64,000 nucleotides of DNA from Xenoacremonium recifei (Eukaryota; Ascomycota; Sordariomycetes; Hypocreales; Nectriaceae): positions 62,001 to 126,000 of the forward strand of contig WOFQ01000066.1 in the NCBI GenBank assembly GCA_012184525.1, given 5' to 3'. Each line of letters begins with the position of its first letter. Position 1 is the stretch's first letter. This document shows positions 30,734 to 41,045 of the stretch, piece after piece. The notes under the pieces are model-generated. The model saw only the letters and a list, made by a program, of their open reading frames with translations, did no database searches and was not told the DNA's origin. A program made the translations under genes and the position numbers.

Positions 30734-32257
30734 ATGACTGCAGCCATGGACACCCGTAAGGGCTCGACGTCGTCCCATGTCAATGACAAGATGTCCACCG
30801 CCGAGGGGCAGTTTGACGATGTCTACCGGCCCCGGCCCCGGCCTGCTTCTTTGGACGGGTTCACCGAGGTTGAGATCGAAGCGCTCAACAAGAAGCTTGT
30901 TCGCAAGATGGACTTCATCATCTCTCCTACCATTGGCATTCTATACATCTTGAATTACATCGATCGACAGAACCTTGCAGCTGCCAAGCTCCAAGGTATC
31001 ACGGAAGACCTCAACATGTCAACGCAACAGTTCGCTACTGCTGTTTCCATCCTTTTTGTTGGCTACTTGCCTTTCCAGATTCCCAGCAACCTCCTCATCA
31101 CCAGAATTTCGCGGCCCGGCTTCTACATCTGTTGCGCTGTGTCTGTCTGGGGTGCCATCTCGGCCTGTACTGCTGCTGTGAGAACCTACGGACAACTCCT
31201 GGCTGTTAGAGCTATCCTTGGTGCTGCTGAAGCGGTCTTCTTCCCCGGCGCTATCTACTTCCTCTCCGCCTGGTACACAAAGAAGGAACTCGGAAAGCGC
31301 ATTGCCAGTCTCTACATTGCGCAGCAAGTTGGAAATGCCTTCGGTGGTCTCTTCGCTGCGGCCATTCTCCAACTCGACGGTACCCATGGAATCGCTGGTT
31401 GGCAGTGGCTCTTCATCATCGAGGGTAGCGCTACGGTTGCTATTGGAATTATCTGCGCCTTTCTCATGCCCGAATTCCCCCACAACAGCCGTATGTTGTC
31501 ACAAGTTGAACGCGATCTTGCTGTCTGGCGCATTGAGTCAGAGTCTGGTGCCGCAGAGGGTACTGAAGATGAAAGCGTGCTGAAGGGCTTCATCCAGGCT
31601 TTGTCTGACCCCAAGCTGATTCTTCTCATCTTCTGCAACATGCTCTCGCAAGCTCAGGGCTCTATTGCCAATTACTTCCCCACACTTGTTGCGGCGCTCA
31701 ACTTCAACCACACTATCAGCCTGTTGCTCACAGCACCGCCTTACGTCCTGGCTGGCGCAGTCTATTTTGTGCTAATGTACTATAGTGATAGGAAAAACAC
31801 CGTCTATCCTATCATTATTATGTGCATATCCATCTCAATCGTGATGTATATCATCCCGATGGTTACGTTGAGCGTGGGTGCGCGATACTTCAGCATGATG
31901 ATGCTCCCTTGGGTGTCAGTAGCACCGCAGCTACTTATGTACAAGACCATCAATCTGCATCTCGCTCGTCCTATTTCAAAACGAGCAGCTGCGTCAGCTC
32001 TAGTTAATGCAATTGGCGGTACGAGCAACATATGGGCTTCATACTTATATTATCAAGCGCCCCACTTTTATGCTGCCATGGGTACGCTGATGGGTTGTGC
32101 GCTCTTGTTTGCAGCAACAATCACCTTTTACCGCTGGCTGGTTCTTCGGGAGAACAAGCGTCTGGATTCAGGGGAACCTGAGGCCATTGCCAAGGTGATG
32201 AAGGGTGGTGTTACGGAAGAGATGGTTCAACTTAACTGGCGATATGAGATGTTCTAA
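30734..32257 (+). CDS. MFS permease, Dal5-like anion:cation symporter family
   Basis: An intronless gene of 507 residues. After a 70-residue cytosolic N-terminus, TM1 contains the family signature LNYIDRQNLAAAKLQGI. PSNLLITRISRPGFY, AEAVFFPGAIYFLSAWYTKKELGKRIA and WQWLFIIEGSATVAIG follow, as in the allantoate, nicotinate and tartrate permease group. Twelve membrane segments are predicted by eye. It probably imports an organic acid at the plasma membrane. It lies divergent from an HpcH/HpaI aldolase. Codon choice changes near 31760: the first two thirds use mostly C or T at third positions, and the last third uses many A/T-ending and rare codons. Confidence 0.92.
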   Translation: MTAAMDTRKGSTSSHVNDKMSTAEGQFDDVYRPRPRPASLDGFTEVEIEALNKKLVRKMDFIISPTIGILYILNYIDRQNLAAAKLQGITEDLNMSTQQFATAVSILFVGYLPFQIPSNLLITRISRPGFYICCAVSVWGAISACTAAVRTYGQLLAVRAILGAAEAVFFPGAIYFLSAWYTKKELGKRIASLYIAQQVGNAFGGLFAAAILQLDGTHGIAGWQWLFIIEGSATVAIGIICAFLMPEFPHNSRMLSQVERDLAVWRIESESGAAEGTEDESVLKGFIQALSDPKLILLIFCNMLSQAQGSIANYFPTLVAALNFNHTISLLLTAPPYVLAGAVYFVLMYYSDRKNTVYPIIIMCISISIVMYIIPMVTLSVGARYFSMMMLPWVSVAPQLLMYKTINLHLARPISKRAAASALVNAIGGTSNIWASYLYYQAPHFYAAMGTLMGCALLFAATITFYRWLVLRENKRLDSGEPEAIAKVMKGGVTEEMVQLNWRYEMF

Positions 32258-32749
32258 GAGGATGTGTATTCCCGGTCATCGATTTCAGACTCCACGGCGA
32301 CAAGAGATCTACAAGAAACTCTGTAAGATAGTTTTGAGTTTGATCGTCTGGGACTGGGGTTCCATTTTGATCTCTTAGAAATAGCTGTTTGTAGATCATT
32401 CTTACTGTTGCAAACTTGAAATTCCCAAAACCTCATTTGTATCTTGCACCAAATATAGTCATGTTGATCCCAGAAAGAGTTTCTTATCTTCCCCTAAGCA
32501 ACTTGTACTTGACTGTGCATGGTGGCAGTTGCAAAATTTCCCGTGTGCGTATATTGGCTCAACACCATATTGTTCAAGCTGCCTAAATCATGTTAGTCTG
32601 GGTGTCACAAGTTTCATGATTACGAATCAAAGATGGAAGAGAAGAAAGAAAACAGTCTAATTAAATTCGAGTCTGATCTACATATACTTTACACTCTAAT
32701 TGTTCACCGCCATTATACATGGCGCACCTCCACACCTATCACATACTTC
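32258..32749. other. Intergenic region, nothing recognised
   Basis: Between two convergent genes; AT-rich, with no coding signal. Confidence 0.4.
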
Positions 32750-33237
32750 TCAATAAGTATCATCAGAACTAGAAAAGTACCGATCATGCGGATTGTCCCA
32801 GTCGTGTTGGAGTACAGCGATGAGGAAGGTGCCCAAACCCAAGACAGCAGCCACAATAGCAGTATTAACCACAGCCAGAACCACCCCGTGCAGATTCTTC
32901 ATAGTCTTGTAGAGTGCGTAACAGGTCATCAAGATACCCCAGTAGTACAAGGCTGCTCTTGCAACTGTGTCATAATAGAAAAACAGGATTACGTTGGCAA
33001 TGGGTCTCGCGACGGTTGCGATGACTCTGGCGGCGGGTATCCCAAGGAGTTCGAGTTGTCCCACGCCGAAAGCCACATGGGTTAATCCAAAGAAGAGTTG
33101 TGAAATTGCTAGAAGTTATTAGTGCTGCTCTTCAAGCGCTGGCGGGTGGTTGCATTGGAGTCCTTACCAAGTACGACGGCGGAGACGCCCGCGAGCCCTC
33201 GAAAGACATGGATGTAGTCAATATTACACGTATCCAT
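32750..33237 (-). CDS. Small integral membrane protein (142 residues), function unknown
   Basis: Exons (minus) 33237-33168 and 33108-32750 join with a phase-1 intron of 59 bp. The protein has about four hydrophobic segments: residues 10-30 (HVFRGLAGVSAVVLAISQLF), 48-72, 76-95 and 99-122. A short polar tail ends in DRYFSSSDDTY. I do not recognise the family; the arrangement resembles small fungal four-helix membrane proteins annotated only as hypothetical. The start ATG at 33237 gives a leader of nine polar residues before TM1. The same frame stays open upstream, but its translation is not protein-like. No neighbour suggests a pathway. Confidence 0.72.
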
Positions 33238-33982
33238 TGTGTACTTCGAAGATCTTTGTAGGTGAATTATCCAGAAGAGAGTAGGTCTTCTTGATTCGGT
33301 ATCTGGGGATGGGGGTTTGGCTTGATTGTCAGAGACGAGTTGGATGTCGATGCAGTCTTGATTGTCTTCATAAGTAGGTAGACAAACCTCGAGTCCATAT
33401 ATGTAGTCCTTCGAAAGCCTAATCAAGGTCAACGATGTAGGCAAGCACGTTGCGTATCGTCTTTGTTGTTTGACGCTTGAGACAAAAAAAAAAGCCCATG
33501 AAGCCCACAATGTGCTTGTGCGTCCTCGACAGGCGCCATACGTGAAAGCTCCGACTTGGAATTAAACAATGGCTTTGGGGAAGAAAGGCTACCAAAAATA
33601 GAATTTGGTTTGCCAATTTCGGGTTTGCATTTCGGAGACTCTGGAAGTGGCTTGTCATCCTCTTTCATGGTTCTTTGTAGTCTTGGGGCGAAAAGGGAGA
33701 CGAGCAATTAGTGCAAGGACAGAATGGTTTGTACAAGTGAGCAAGCAAGGTGAAGCAAGAAAATAAAATGCGTATTTAGGTGATTGTATATAGTCGCGAA
33801 TCGTGTCTAGTAACGCTCCCATTAGATACAAATCGATTCGTGTCAAGTCGAAATTCCGTCCGTCGTTAATAAACTAAGACCGTTGAATTTTCGGGGTATT
33901 CTCTTTTCCAAATCCCTTCATTACTCTGTGAGAGTAGCCCTAACCCCAGATCCAACGCCTAAACTCCTTCCCTGGATCATTC
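33238..33982. other. Intergenic region with one doubtful short frame
   Basis: A minus-strand ATG frame of 79 residues (33429-33668) is Lys/Pro/Ser-rich without a recognisable domain; I did not accept it as a gene. Nothing else seen. Confidence 0.35.
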
Positions 33983-35152
33983 TTAATGTCGCTGGTGCTC
34001 CTCTGCTGTTTCGCTGTGAGATGGTAATTCAGCTGCGAAACCTGGGTGACCTAGGCCTGGGGACGCAAGCCCCCCACTGCTGGCCATTGACGCCATGCTT
34101 GCTCGGTGAGGATCTGACAAGTTGGGGCTGCCCTGTGAGGCGGACCATCGGGGATCATACGAATTCGTGGACATTGTCGAATTGCGATACGGGTTTGGCG
34201 CGTATCCCGGGCTAGGCTGAGAGTGCTGTAGGCCTGGGGAATGTTGCAAGCCTGGAGACTGCTGCGGATGATAGTAATCGCCAGGAAGCTCCATGGCAAA
34301 GGTCTGCTGTGGCGGTTTCGCGTAGGCCATCTGCTGGACCGGCGGCGGGGTTTGGTGGACGGCGTAGGGGTTCTGCTGGTAGGCGCCCTGAGAAGAGCCA
34401 GTCCCTGGCCGGGAACTGTAGGGGTGCTGGGCATAAGTGGGAGAATAGGGCGGTTGTGTCGGAGCCTGGTTCAGCACTGGGCTTCCAGGGCTGCCCTGGG
34501 GAGCAAGGGTTGACCGTCGCAGCAGATTCTGCGTCCCCACGTCAGACCGGTCAGCTGGGTTGATGGTCTTGAGCTGACCATTCTCGAACATGGCCTTGAG
34601 AATTCCCGCATCCAGCAGCTCGGCCTTCTTGATGATTCGCGCGACCATGTCTTTGCTGGCCCGCTTCATCTCGGCCTTGACAAAGCTCATCATGGCGATG
34701 TTGCACTTGATCTCCACGTCCTCTCTGAGATACAAGCCATCCTTGGGCGCTCCAAGCTCTTCCAGGCCAATCTCTGGGTGCTCTGGGGGCTCAATGCCGG
34801 GCTGATTGCCCTGGATGCGATATCGGTTACGGAGATCGATATTCATCGGCGCATAAATGTGCGTCTGTAAGCCCCAGGGCATATCGTGGAAACACCCGTT
34901 GAAAGTGATCTTTCCCGACCCGACCTTGCCCATTCCTGGCACATACTGAATGCGCTCTGTAATCTCGTACCATGTGCTGTAGAACTCGTCGGCCGAGGCA
35001 TTGCGCGGGGCGGGGATTGGCTTGTGGCCGAGGACGAGCGGGTTCAGAGTGATGACTTCGCTGTGGGAGTGCAGGATGTCGATGGCGAGCTGGCGGGGGA
35101 TGAAGCCCGGGATGGGCGTGATGATGGTGATGGACTCCTTCTTTCGCAACAT
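33983..35152 (-). CDS. DUF7053-like fungal protein with Pro/Gln/Ser-rich tail
   Basis: An intronless gene of 389 residues. The first 195 residues form a compact domain beginning with TITTPIPGF-type strands, with VITLNPLVLGHKP, FYSTWYEITERIQYVPG and TFNGCFHDMPWGLQTHIYAP. This is the pattern of the fungal DUF7053 domain, which looks like a START/polyketide-cyclase-like fold. The rest is disordered and rich in Pro, Gln, Ser and Tyr, with a short internal repeat SPGLQH-SPGLQH-SQPSPG. No membrane segment or signal peptide is visible. The biochemical role is unknown. The domain name is from memory of fungal annotations and should be verified. Confidence 0.75.
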   Translation of the reverse strand: MLRKKESITIITPIPGFIPRQLAIDILHSHSEVITLNPLVLGHKPIPAPRNASADEFYSTWYEITERIQYVPGMGKVGSGKITFNGCFHDMPWGLQTHIYAPMNIDLRNRYRIQGNQPGIEPPEHPEIGLEELGAPKDGLYLREDVEIKCNIAMMSFVKAEMKRASKDMVARIIKKAELLDAGILKAMFENGQLKTINPADRSDVGTQNLLRRSTLAPQGSPGSPVLNQAPTQPPYSPTYAQHPYSSRPGTGSSQGAYQQNPYAVHQTPPPVQQMAYAKPPQQTFAMELPGDYYHPQQSPGLQHSPGLQHSQPSPGYAPNPYRNSTMSTNSYDPRWSASQGSPNLSDPHRASMASMASSGGLASPGLGHPGFAAELPSHSETAEEHQRH

Positions 35153-36295
35153 CGTGGCGGGAGCGGCGGCCCTCGTTTATCGTCGTTTATCTTCGTTCGA
35201 CGTCGTCGCAGTCGTGCTGACGGATGAGAGGCGGGCCAGGACAGTTGCGGCCAGCGAGTTCAGGACAAAGATCGACGGCAGCGGTCTGGAGCTGGAATCG
35301 GGGAGATGTGAGAGAAGAAATGCATCGACGGTCAATGAGAACCTTAAAGAGCTGGCGGTAGCATCGCAGGGGATCTTCTGTAACCCCCCAACTCGCAGAC
35401 CCGAGCCAGCGGGGGTGCGAGTTAGGCTTGACCTAGACAATCCAGTCCTAAGATCCGCAGGGCGTTGATGACGTGAGACGGGAAGCTTGCGAGCGAGCGT
35501 CCATCGCGCGAACGCCACTGGCCTGGGGGTGTGATAGCGGTTGACATTGGGCGCTGGCCGGGCTCAGCCACGGACGTGACGCCTCGGGGCGGCAGCCAAT
35601 TGTAAGCCAGACGGGCCACCTGTGATCATCGCCGCGGGAATCATGGTGATGATGCCGTGCCGGTGGCGGAGGGATGTTCCGGGAGTTGGTGATGCCGGAG
35701 GAGCCCGATGGCTGAGCAGAGCGCGCCGCCTCCGGGGGAGATGACACCCGCTTATTCGGTGGGCAGATGATTCCATGGGCCTCTGGAGTTTAGGGGATCG
35801 TCGCGGCACTGCTTTGGAAGCTTGTTTGATCTGCTGGTGATTACAGGGCCTGGACCGTCGTCGCTACTGTGCCGTGTGCTGCCCCAGGCAGATCCTCATA
35901 CGTGGACGAACCTCAGCCTACCCTACTGGATACTAGAACAGGCACAATACTGGACTCTTTGCAAACCTCGCCCGCTTTCAGGCTGAAGTCACGGGAAAGA
36001 TTACATGTTTCCCTTTTATCCCACATTCTACGCGTCACCTACTGTTTTCTAACCGCACCTGGTGCTAATTATTTGCTTGCGAACACTGACTTCTGACGCG
36101 GGTCTCACACATCCGACGAATATCTCACTAATGCAGGTAGACTTCTTACGGTGTACCCGGCAATTGGGTTAGCCGATTGAATGGCCAGGTCGGCCTCGAA
36201 CACTTGCTTACTACCTGATTGCTTGGAAAACGAATGAAACCCTGTTTCTGAGGATGATTCTAGACCTAACATGTCAACCTGATCCGCCTCTCCAA
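35153..36295. other. GC-rich then AT-richer intergenic region, nothing recognised
   Basis: Promoter side of the DUF7053-like gene. Several short GC-rich open frames overlap on both strands, which is expected by chance at this composition. Confidence 0.4.
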
Positions 36296-36514
36296 ATGCG
36301 CTTTGTCGTTCCGCTAACTGCCGCTATCCCACTCGTCGCTGCCACCAAAGACCTAGCAACATACACAAACTCTGTCAAAGATGACAAGATCCCCAAGATT
36401 GTAGTCAAAATAAAAGAAGCAGACAAATCACCCTTTCGTATGACTGACGAATTTCGAAATTCATGCGCAAAAGGCCGCGATGTAACTTGTAATCCTGGGC
36501 TTCGCTTAGGCTGA
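36296..36514 (+). CDS. Possible small secreted protein (72 residues)
   Basis: The frame from ATG 36296 encodes 72 residues. Residues 1-16 (MRFVVPLTAAIPLVAA) look like a short signal peptide, followed by a Lys/Asp-rich polar part with two cysteines. The same frame has an earlier ATG at 36254, which would bury the signal-like segment. The 3' end overlaps the convergent membrane-protein gene by nine bases. No family is recognised; it may be chance. Confidence 0.3.
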   Translation: MRFVVPLTAAIPLVAATKDLATYTNSVKDDKIPKIVVKIKEADKSPFRMTDEFRNSCAKGRDVTCNPGLRLG

Positions 36515-37410
36515 CTCTTGGCGAGGAGTGTCTGACCGACGCGGTGCTTCTCCCGGGCTTGCGGGCGGCCCCCAGCGGAAACTAACTTCCACAGAGAATT
36601 GGCCGACAGGAAGCGTCCAGCGACTCTGGTTCACTGGAGGTGCAGAAGGCCGAGGCCTGTTTCTAGAAAGCTCGACTAGGAGCATGATGAGGATGTAAAT
36701 CTGGATGAAGCTGTGGAATGTTAGCTTCTCCCACACAAAACACGAAATTTCGACGTACCTGAAAAGTGTCAGGATGGCGATGAAAGTCCAGACCAAGACC
36801 TCATATTTTATTTTCCATTCAAGGCATTCTTCGTAAGTCCCCTTGCCGTCAGGTATATTCACGTCATCGTCAGTTGCGCAATGGCCGGGGTGGTTGTAGA
36901 AACGATCACCAATGAAATTGAGAGAGAAAAAGGTGCAGAGGAAGGCTGCAAAACCAAAGTAAAGGACATTGATGAGGGGATGAATCGCCTTTCCTTGGCG
37001 TCTCATCCAGACCAGATTCCCGATAGTGAAAGGGACGGCCCAGATGCTCTAGCGAGGGATGAGCAACATTTCAGGTGGTATATTGAGCGACTCACAATGG
37101 TGGCCAAGGCGCGCATCGCGTCGTCTAGGGCCCAGTCACCGTAGAACTCGTAGCGATGACGGCCATAACTCTCCATGTATACGACGAGCAAGATAAACAG
37201 CAGTCCGAGCAAATGGAAACCGAGCGAGACTGAGATCCTGACGAACAGGCGTTTGTCGACCTGCGACAGCGTCGCTCGACTGCTTTGCTCCTGTTGCTGC
37301 TGCTCATTGTCGTCTGTTTCGGCGGTCTCGGGCTGCGGTTCGGGGCTGGCGGATCTCAAGAGAGGCGTGGTCTCTTGAGGGAGTTCCTCGCGAACAGACT
37401 GGGAAGCCAT
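36506..37410 (-). CDS. Fungal integral membrane protein (269 residues), function unknown
   Basis: Exons (minus) 37410-37096, 37048-36759 and 36710-36506 join in frame. The N-terminal 50 residues are acidic and Gln-rich with a TTPLLRS motif, typical of vacuolar or endosomal sorting (di-leucine type). Four to five membrane segments follow, including SVSLGFHLLGLLFILLVVYM, a segment around residues 106-120, LYFGFAAFLCTFFSL and LVWTFIAILTLF joined to FIQIYILIMLLVE. The C-terminal 40 residues are Pro/Arg-rich. Intron 2 is only 48 bp, a multiple of three without a stop, so retention would add 16 residues between two membrane segments. I do not recognise the family. Confidence 0.72.
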
Positions 37411-37857
37411 CTTGGGGAACTCGATTTATTTTCAGAGGAGAAAGTAGTTGTCCAAGGTGCATTCAAGAAGGCAACCATCTCACTTTATTACGTCGCATGG
37501 AAAAAAGACACGGTCTCAAGTATGGACGAAACAGCGCAGACGCCAGGCAGCCAGGCGAAGGATCGCACCCAAACTTGCTGGTCCGTGTGTCAGCATCAAC
37601 AAGCATGCACGTTCCTAAATAAAACACGGTATTAAGGGATCCTTTCGATCGCTCTGAAACCAAATATAGCAAAGTTTTGATCCTAACTAGCCAGTCTTTT
37701 GGACGGAATTCCGAAACCAAGTCGCCCTCTATATACAAGTCGTGAAGTGAGACATCAAGTGGAGGGTGTTCTCCCTAGGTAGCCCCCCCGCACCATGCAC
37801 CTCTGATATCATCATCATCATACACAATCGCGAACTTGATACTTGAGGTCAACCATC
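37411..37857. other. Divergent promoter region
   Basis: Lies between the membrane-protein gene and the Cys/His mini-protein gene. No coding signal seen. Confidence 0.4.
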
Positions 37858-38121
37858 ATGGCACAGTCCGGAGACGATAAAATGCGCAAGAGAGTTGACG
37901 TCTGGTTGGATGACATAGGAGAACATGAAACTGTTTGTCGAAAGGCAGGCTGCCAGGCCAGGACTACGCACTATGAATATTGCGATTCACGTAAGTCCCG
38001 ATCCCTCCCCGCATTGATACATTAGGAGTAATTAAAGAGTATAGATTCATGCCACTTATGCCATGAAACCCATGCCAGTTTTCAGTTCGAGAACCAGCAA
38101 GCGCTTTGTACAGCGTGTTAG
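37858..38121 (+). CDS. Spliced Cys/His-rich mini-protein (69 residues), probable zinc binder
   Basis: Exons 37858-37990 and 38045-38121 (54-bp phase-1 intron, donor GTAAGT, acceptor TATAG) encode 69 residues. Seven cysteines fall at 27, 32, 42, 47, 50, 66 and 69, with histidines at 23, 38, 45, 48, 51 and 54. The CHLC and CTAC pairs (47-50 and 66-69) each form a CxxC knuckle. The second exon continues the Cys/His pattern of the first, which supports the splice. There is no signal peptide and the N-terminus is charged, so it is probably intracellular. I know no named family. An earlier ATG at 37843 would add five residues. Confidence 0.55.
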
Positions 38122-38571
38122 ACTCCATTATGTCTCCTTCGCAGAACCATCACTAACTTCTCTTTAGGTTACGAGGGCTTAGGTAGCAACCGTCCAAAGG
38201 CCACTGCTTACCCCTATATTCAGTTCAACATTGCCTTATCACCTGCCTTTTGGTGTAATAATCACGAATTCTTCGTTGGCAAGTAGGAGGGAAGACTCTG
38301 CAATGGTGCTGTTGCCATCGCCCTGATTGGAACACCAGTCGTGATCATCACTAGACTCACGAGACCGTGATGAAAGTGAAACCATGGCCTATTGATAAAA
38401 ATGCACCTAGTTTTTGACGTATTCGATAGTGCAAAGCAATATCCACCACCTCTTCCATCAGAGAATATCACATAGCTGCCGCAAAGAAAAAAAGATCCAC
38501 GTCTCTACATTGTATTCAGGCCCTAGCCCCAAAACTCCAGACACCACGCTCATTAAGAAGAAACCTCGGTA
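38122..38571. other. Intergenic region, nothing recognised
   Basis: Only short open frames; the last bases are the 3' side of the STAND-type gene. Confidence 0.4.
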
Positions 38572-40049
38572 TCAGCAAATCGGCATCGACGCCCTTGTCG
38601 CAGCACCAGCTGCAGCACCCCCAAAAGTGGCTGCGCCTGCAAGCGATGATCCTGCAGCTTTGATCTTTTGTTTTGGGTCCAAAGCCTTGGAAAGTTGCGA
38701 GAAGACCTTCCACGATTTTACCATTCCAAACGAGGATGAAGGTTTCCGACGAGATGAGTGTGGCCGCTTGGACATGGGTTCGTTGTTGAACTTCTTTTCT
38801 GCCTTCGATTTTCCTTTTTCCTTGCCTTTCTTGTCGCCTATGGATTTGAAGAACTCTCGTGGTTTGGGGGCTTCTTTCAGCGTGTGACTGCTCGCCGTGT
38901 GACTGGTCTGCGTCGCATCGTCCTCGACGTCGTCCTCTATTTCTTCTTCGACCTCTAATCCGTCATCATCGTCGTCATATGAAGTCTCTTCGTCTTCGTC
39001 AACATCAACTTCATCCTCATACTCTTCGACCTGGATCTCGTGTACTTTAATCCTGATCCCATCATTCTCATAGGCGATGTGCTCGATCTCATTCTCATTC
39101 AACGCCGTCCAGTGAGCCAGAAGCTCTTTGACGACACCCGAAGTTACTTCAGGCCTCGAGATAGATAGTCTTCGCATAGATGACTCTCGTCGCACAGATA
39201 CAAGGGAGTCCTCGTCGTTGTCGTCGAGAGACGGGAAGTTGACCAGTCCGTCTTCAAAGCTTGATGCGGAGGAGCTGCGAGTCCGGATATATGGCATAAA
39301 TATGAGGTCAAAAAGCCATCGGGATGCATCCATGGCTTTTTGCCGAGCTTCACTAGCCTTTCTTCGCAGCGACTGAAGTTGGTTGCGAGATGCGCCCTCC
39401 AAGAGATGCGGAGGCGGTTCTTCTTCATCCTCTTCGTCATCCCTATTGTTGGAAGTGAGACCTTCGTAAGCGACTTGTGTTAATGCTTCGGCCTGTTGGC
39501 GCACAAGAAGCCTCTCTTCTTCGAGTTCCTCTAGGTCAATCTCGGGCTTCGGACGTCGCGATCGAGATCTGTCACAGAACAGAGTCAGTCAAAGATCGAG
39601 TTGTGGAGAATATTAACTAACCTTGAGATTTCTCGCGTGCTAACGGCAAGAGAAAGGATGTGCAAAATCATGTTAATTCCAGTCTTGTGCTTCTCGATGC
39701 GATCCAGGATCTCCTTGGCCTGCGACCGTCTAAACAACCATCTCAAACAGCCCATCTTCTTGGCTCCGTTGAGCAGCTCCTCGATGTCCTTTTGCATCTT
39801 CCCTATTCTTTGCATCGTCGATTGGATGACCCGTACCAACGTTCTATTATACAAATCAATTCCTGATTTGAGGATCCGTCGCAGCTCGCGTAGAACGACC
39901 GTCAGCTCGAAGATGCTGGTTGCGATCTCGGCCATTTCCTCGGGAGCGTCTCGCCATACTGAGAGAATATCGTGGATCCCCTTTGAGAGCTGTAAGCCGG
40001 CCGTCACGACGCCAGCGATGCCGGAGATGACGGAGAGCGGATCGGACAT
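38572..40049 (-). CDS. Protein with fungal STAND N-terminal (PigL_N/Helo-like) domain and acidic middle
   Basis: Exons (minus) 40049-39622 and 39568-38572 encode 474 residues. The N-terminus, MSDPLSVISGIAGVVTAGLQ then LSKGIHDI, is the classic start of the fungal STAND N-terminal helical domain found in NLR-like and heterokaryon-incompatibility proteins. The helical part runs to about residue 140. No NB-ARC or NACHT domain follows, so this is a stand-alone N-domain protein, possibly a partner or decoy of a full receptor. After it come an arginine-rich segment, a long coiled coil, a strongly acidic stretch (Asp/Glu runs around 320-370) and a Lys-rich region. The C-terminal 25 residues are Gly/Ala-rich. 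Confidence 0.75.
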
Positions 40050-41045
40050 CGTCGAGGCTTCATTGAAGGTTGGAGGGCATAGAGGCGTCGATTCGCTTGA
40101 CAGTGACGGCGAGTGGAGCGAAAGAGGGAAAGAGAAGCAGAAATCGAGGCCTGCTAAGCTGAAGCGCTCTGCTTACCCCTCTTTCTTATTCATTGTCCGC
40201 GGCCAGTGAGCCTTGCAAAGCACCTCGCCAATGATATGAGTTGGCTAGATTGTGGCGTTTTGAGACACCCGGCAAGGCGGCCGCCGGAAGGCAACCTGAG
40301 TGGTTCAAAAAGGCCAGCTGAACATGCACAGCAAGACGTTAGGCAATATTGGGATTTGAGCAAATGGAATTCTTCTATGCCCCTGCTAGTAGCTGATACG
40401 ATAATGCGCCGATTCCGTATCTGTATTCATCTTATCAATCAAGATATTTCCAGAAATGTTTCCTGAGCGCTAGAAGCGAATGATGATGCGCTTGCTCACA
40501 GCCCCGACCAGAGAGAGTTTCCTACATCATTTGGCCACAACTTGACTCGCATGTATTCGGGACTTCTCTTAACTTTTATCTTTCACCAGCTTACAAGCTT
40601 CACACGGAGAAACTCCTTCCTATACGATAAACAATAAAAGGTAAAAAAACAAAAAAACATACAACATTGGGGATTCACCAGTCGTCACCGACCTGATTAC
40701 TAATCCAACGCTTGCTCGGTTGTCGTTCGGAGATCAGACGGGATCCAGATTTCTTGAGCAGCTGTGGTCGTATGTGATAGTTTGGGAAGGCAAAGATGCT
40801 TATAAGGATGGAATGTCAGAGTTGCGGAGTGCATGGGAGATCTTCAGGGTCGAAATCATTTGACCAGAATGCGCACGTTTGATGTACGAGAGAGATTTGA
40901 TGTTGTGATTTATACATCTTGGCTGACAGCCAATGTACATATTTACAAAAGAATTCCAGGAATCCGTGACAGAGTCGAGGCTTTGACGGTTCAAAGCCAT
41001 GTCGCTCGCCTCGGAACACTTGCCACCGCCCACTCCCTCGTTTGC
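40050..41045. other. Intergenic region, nothing recognised
   Basis: Holds short open frames only. An A-rich run lies at about 40636-40660. Confidence 0.4.

Noticed and set aside
33429..33668. 79-residue minus-strand frame with ACCATGA start, Lys/Pro/Ser-rich
   Set aside because: No recognised domain or splice continuation; it includes a run of T encoding Phe near its end. It could be a real microprotein but support is too weak.
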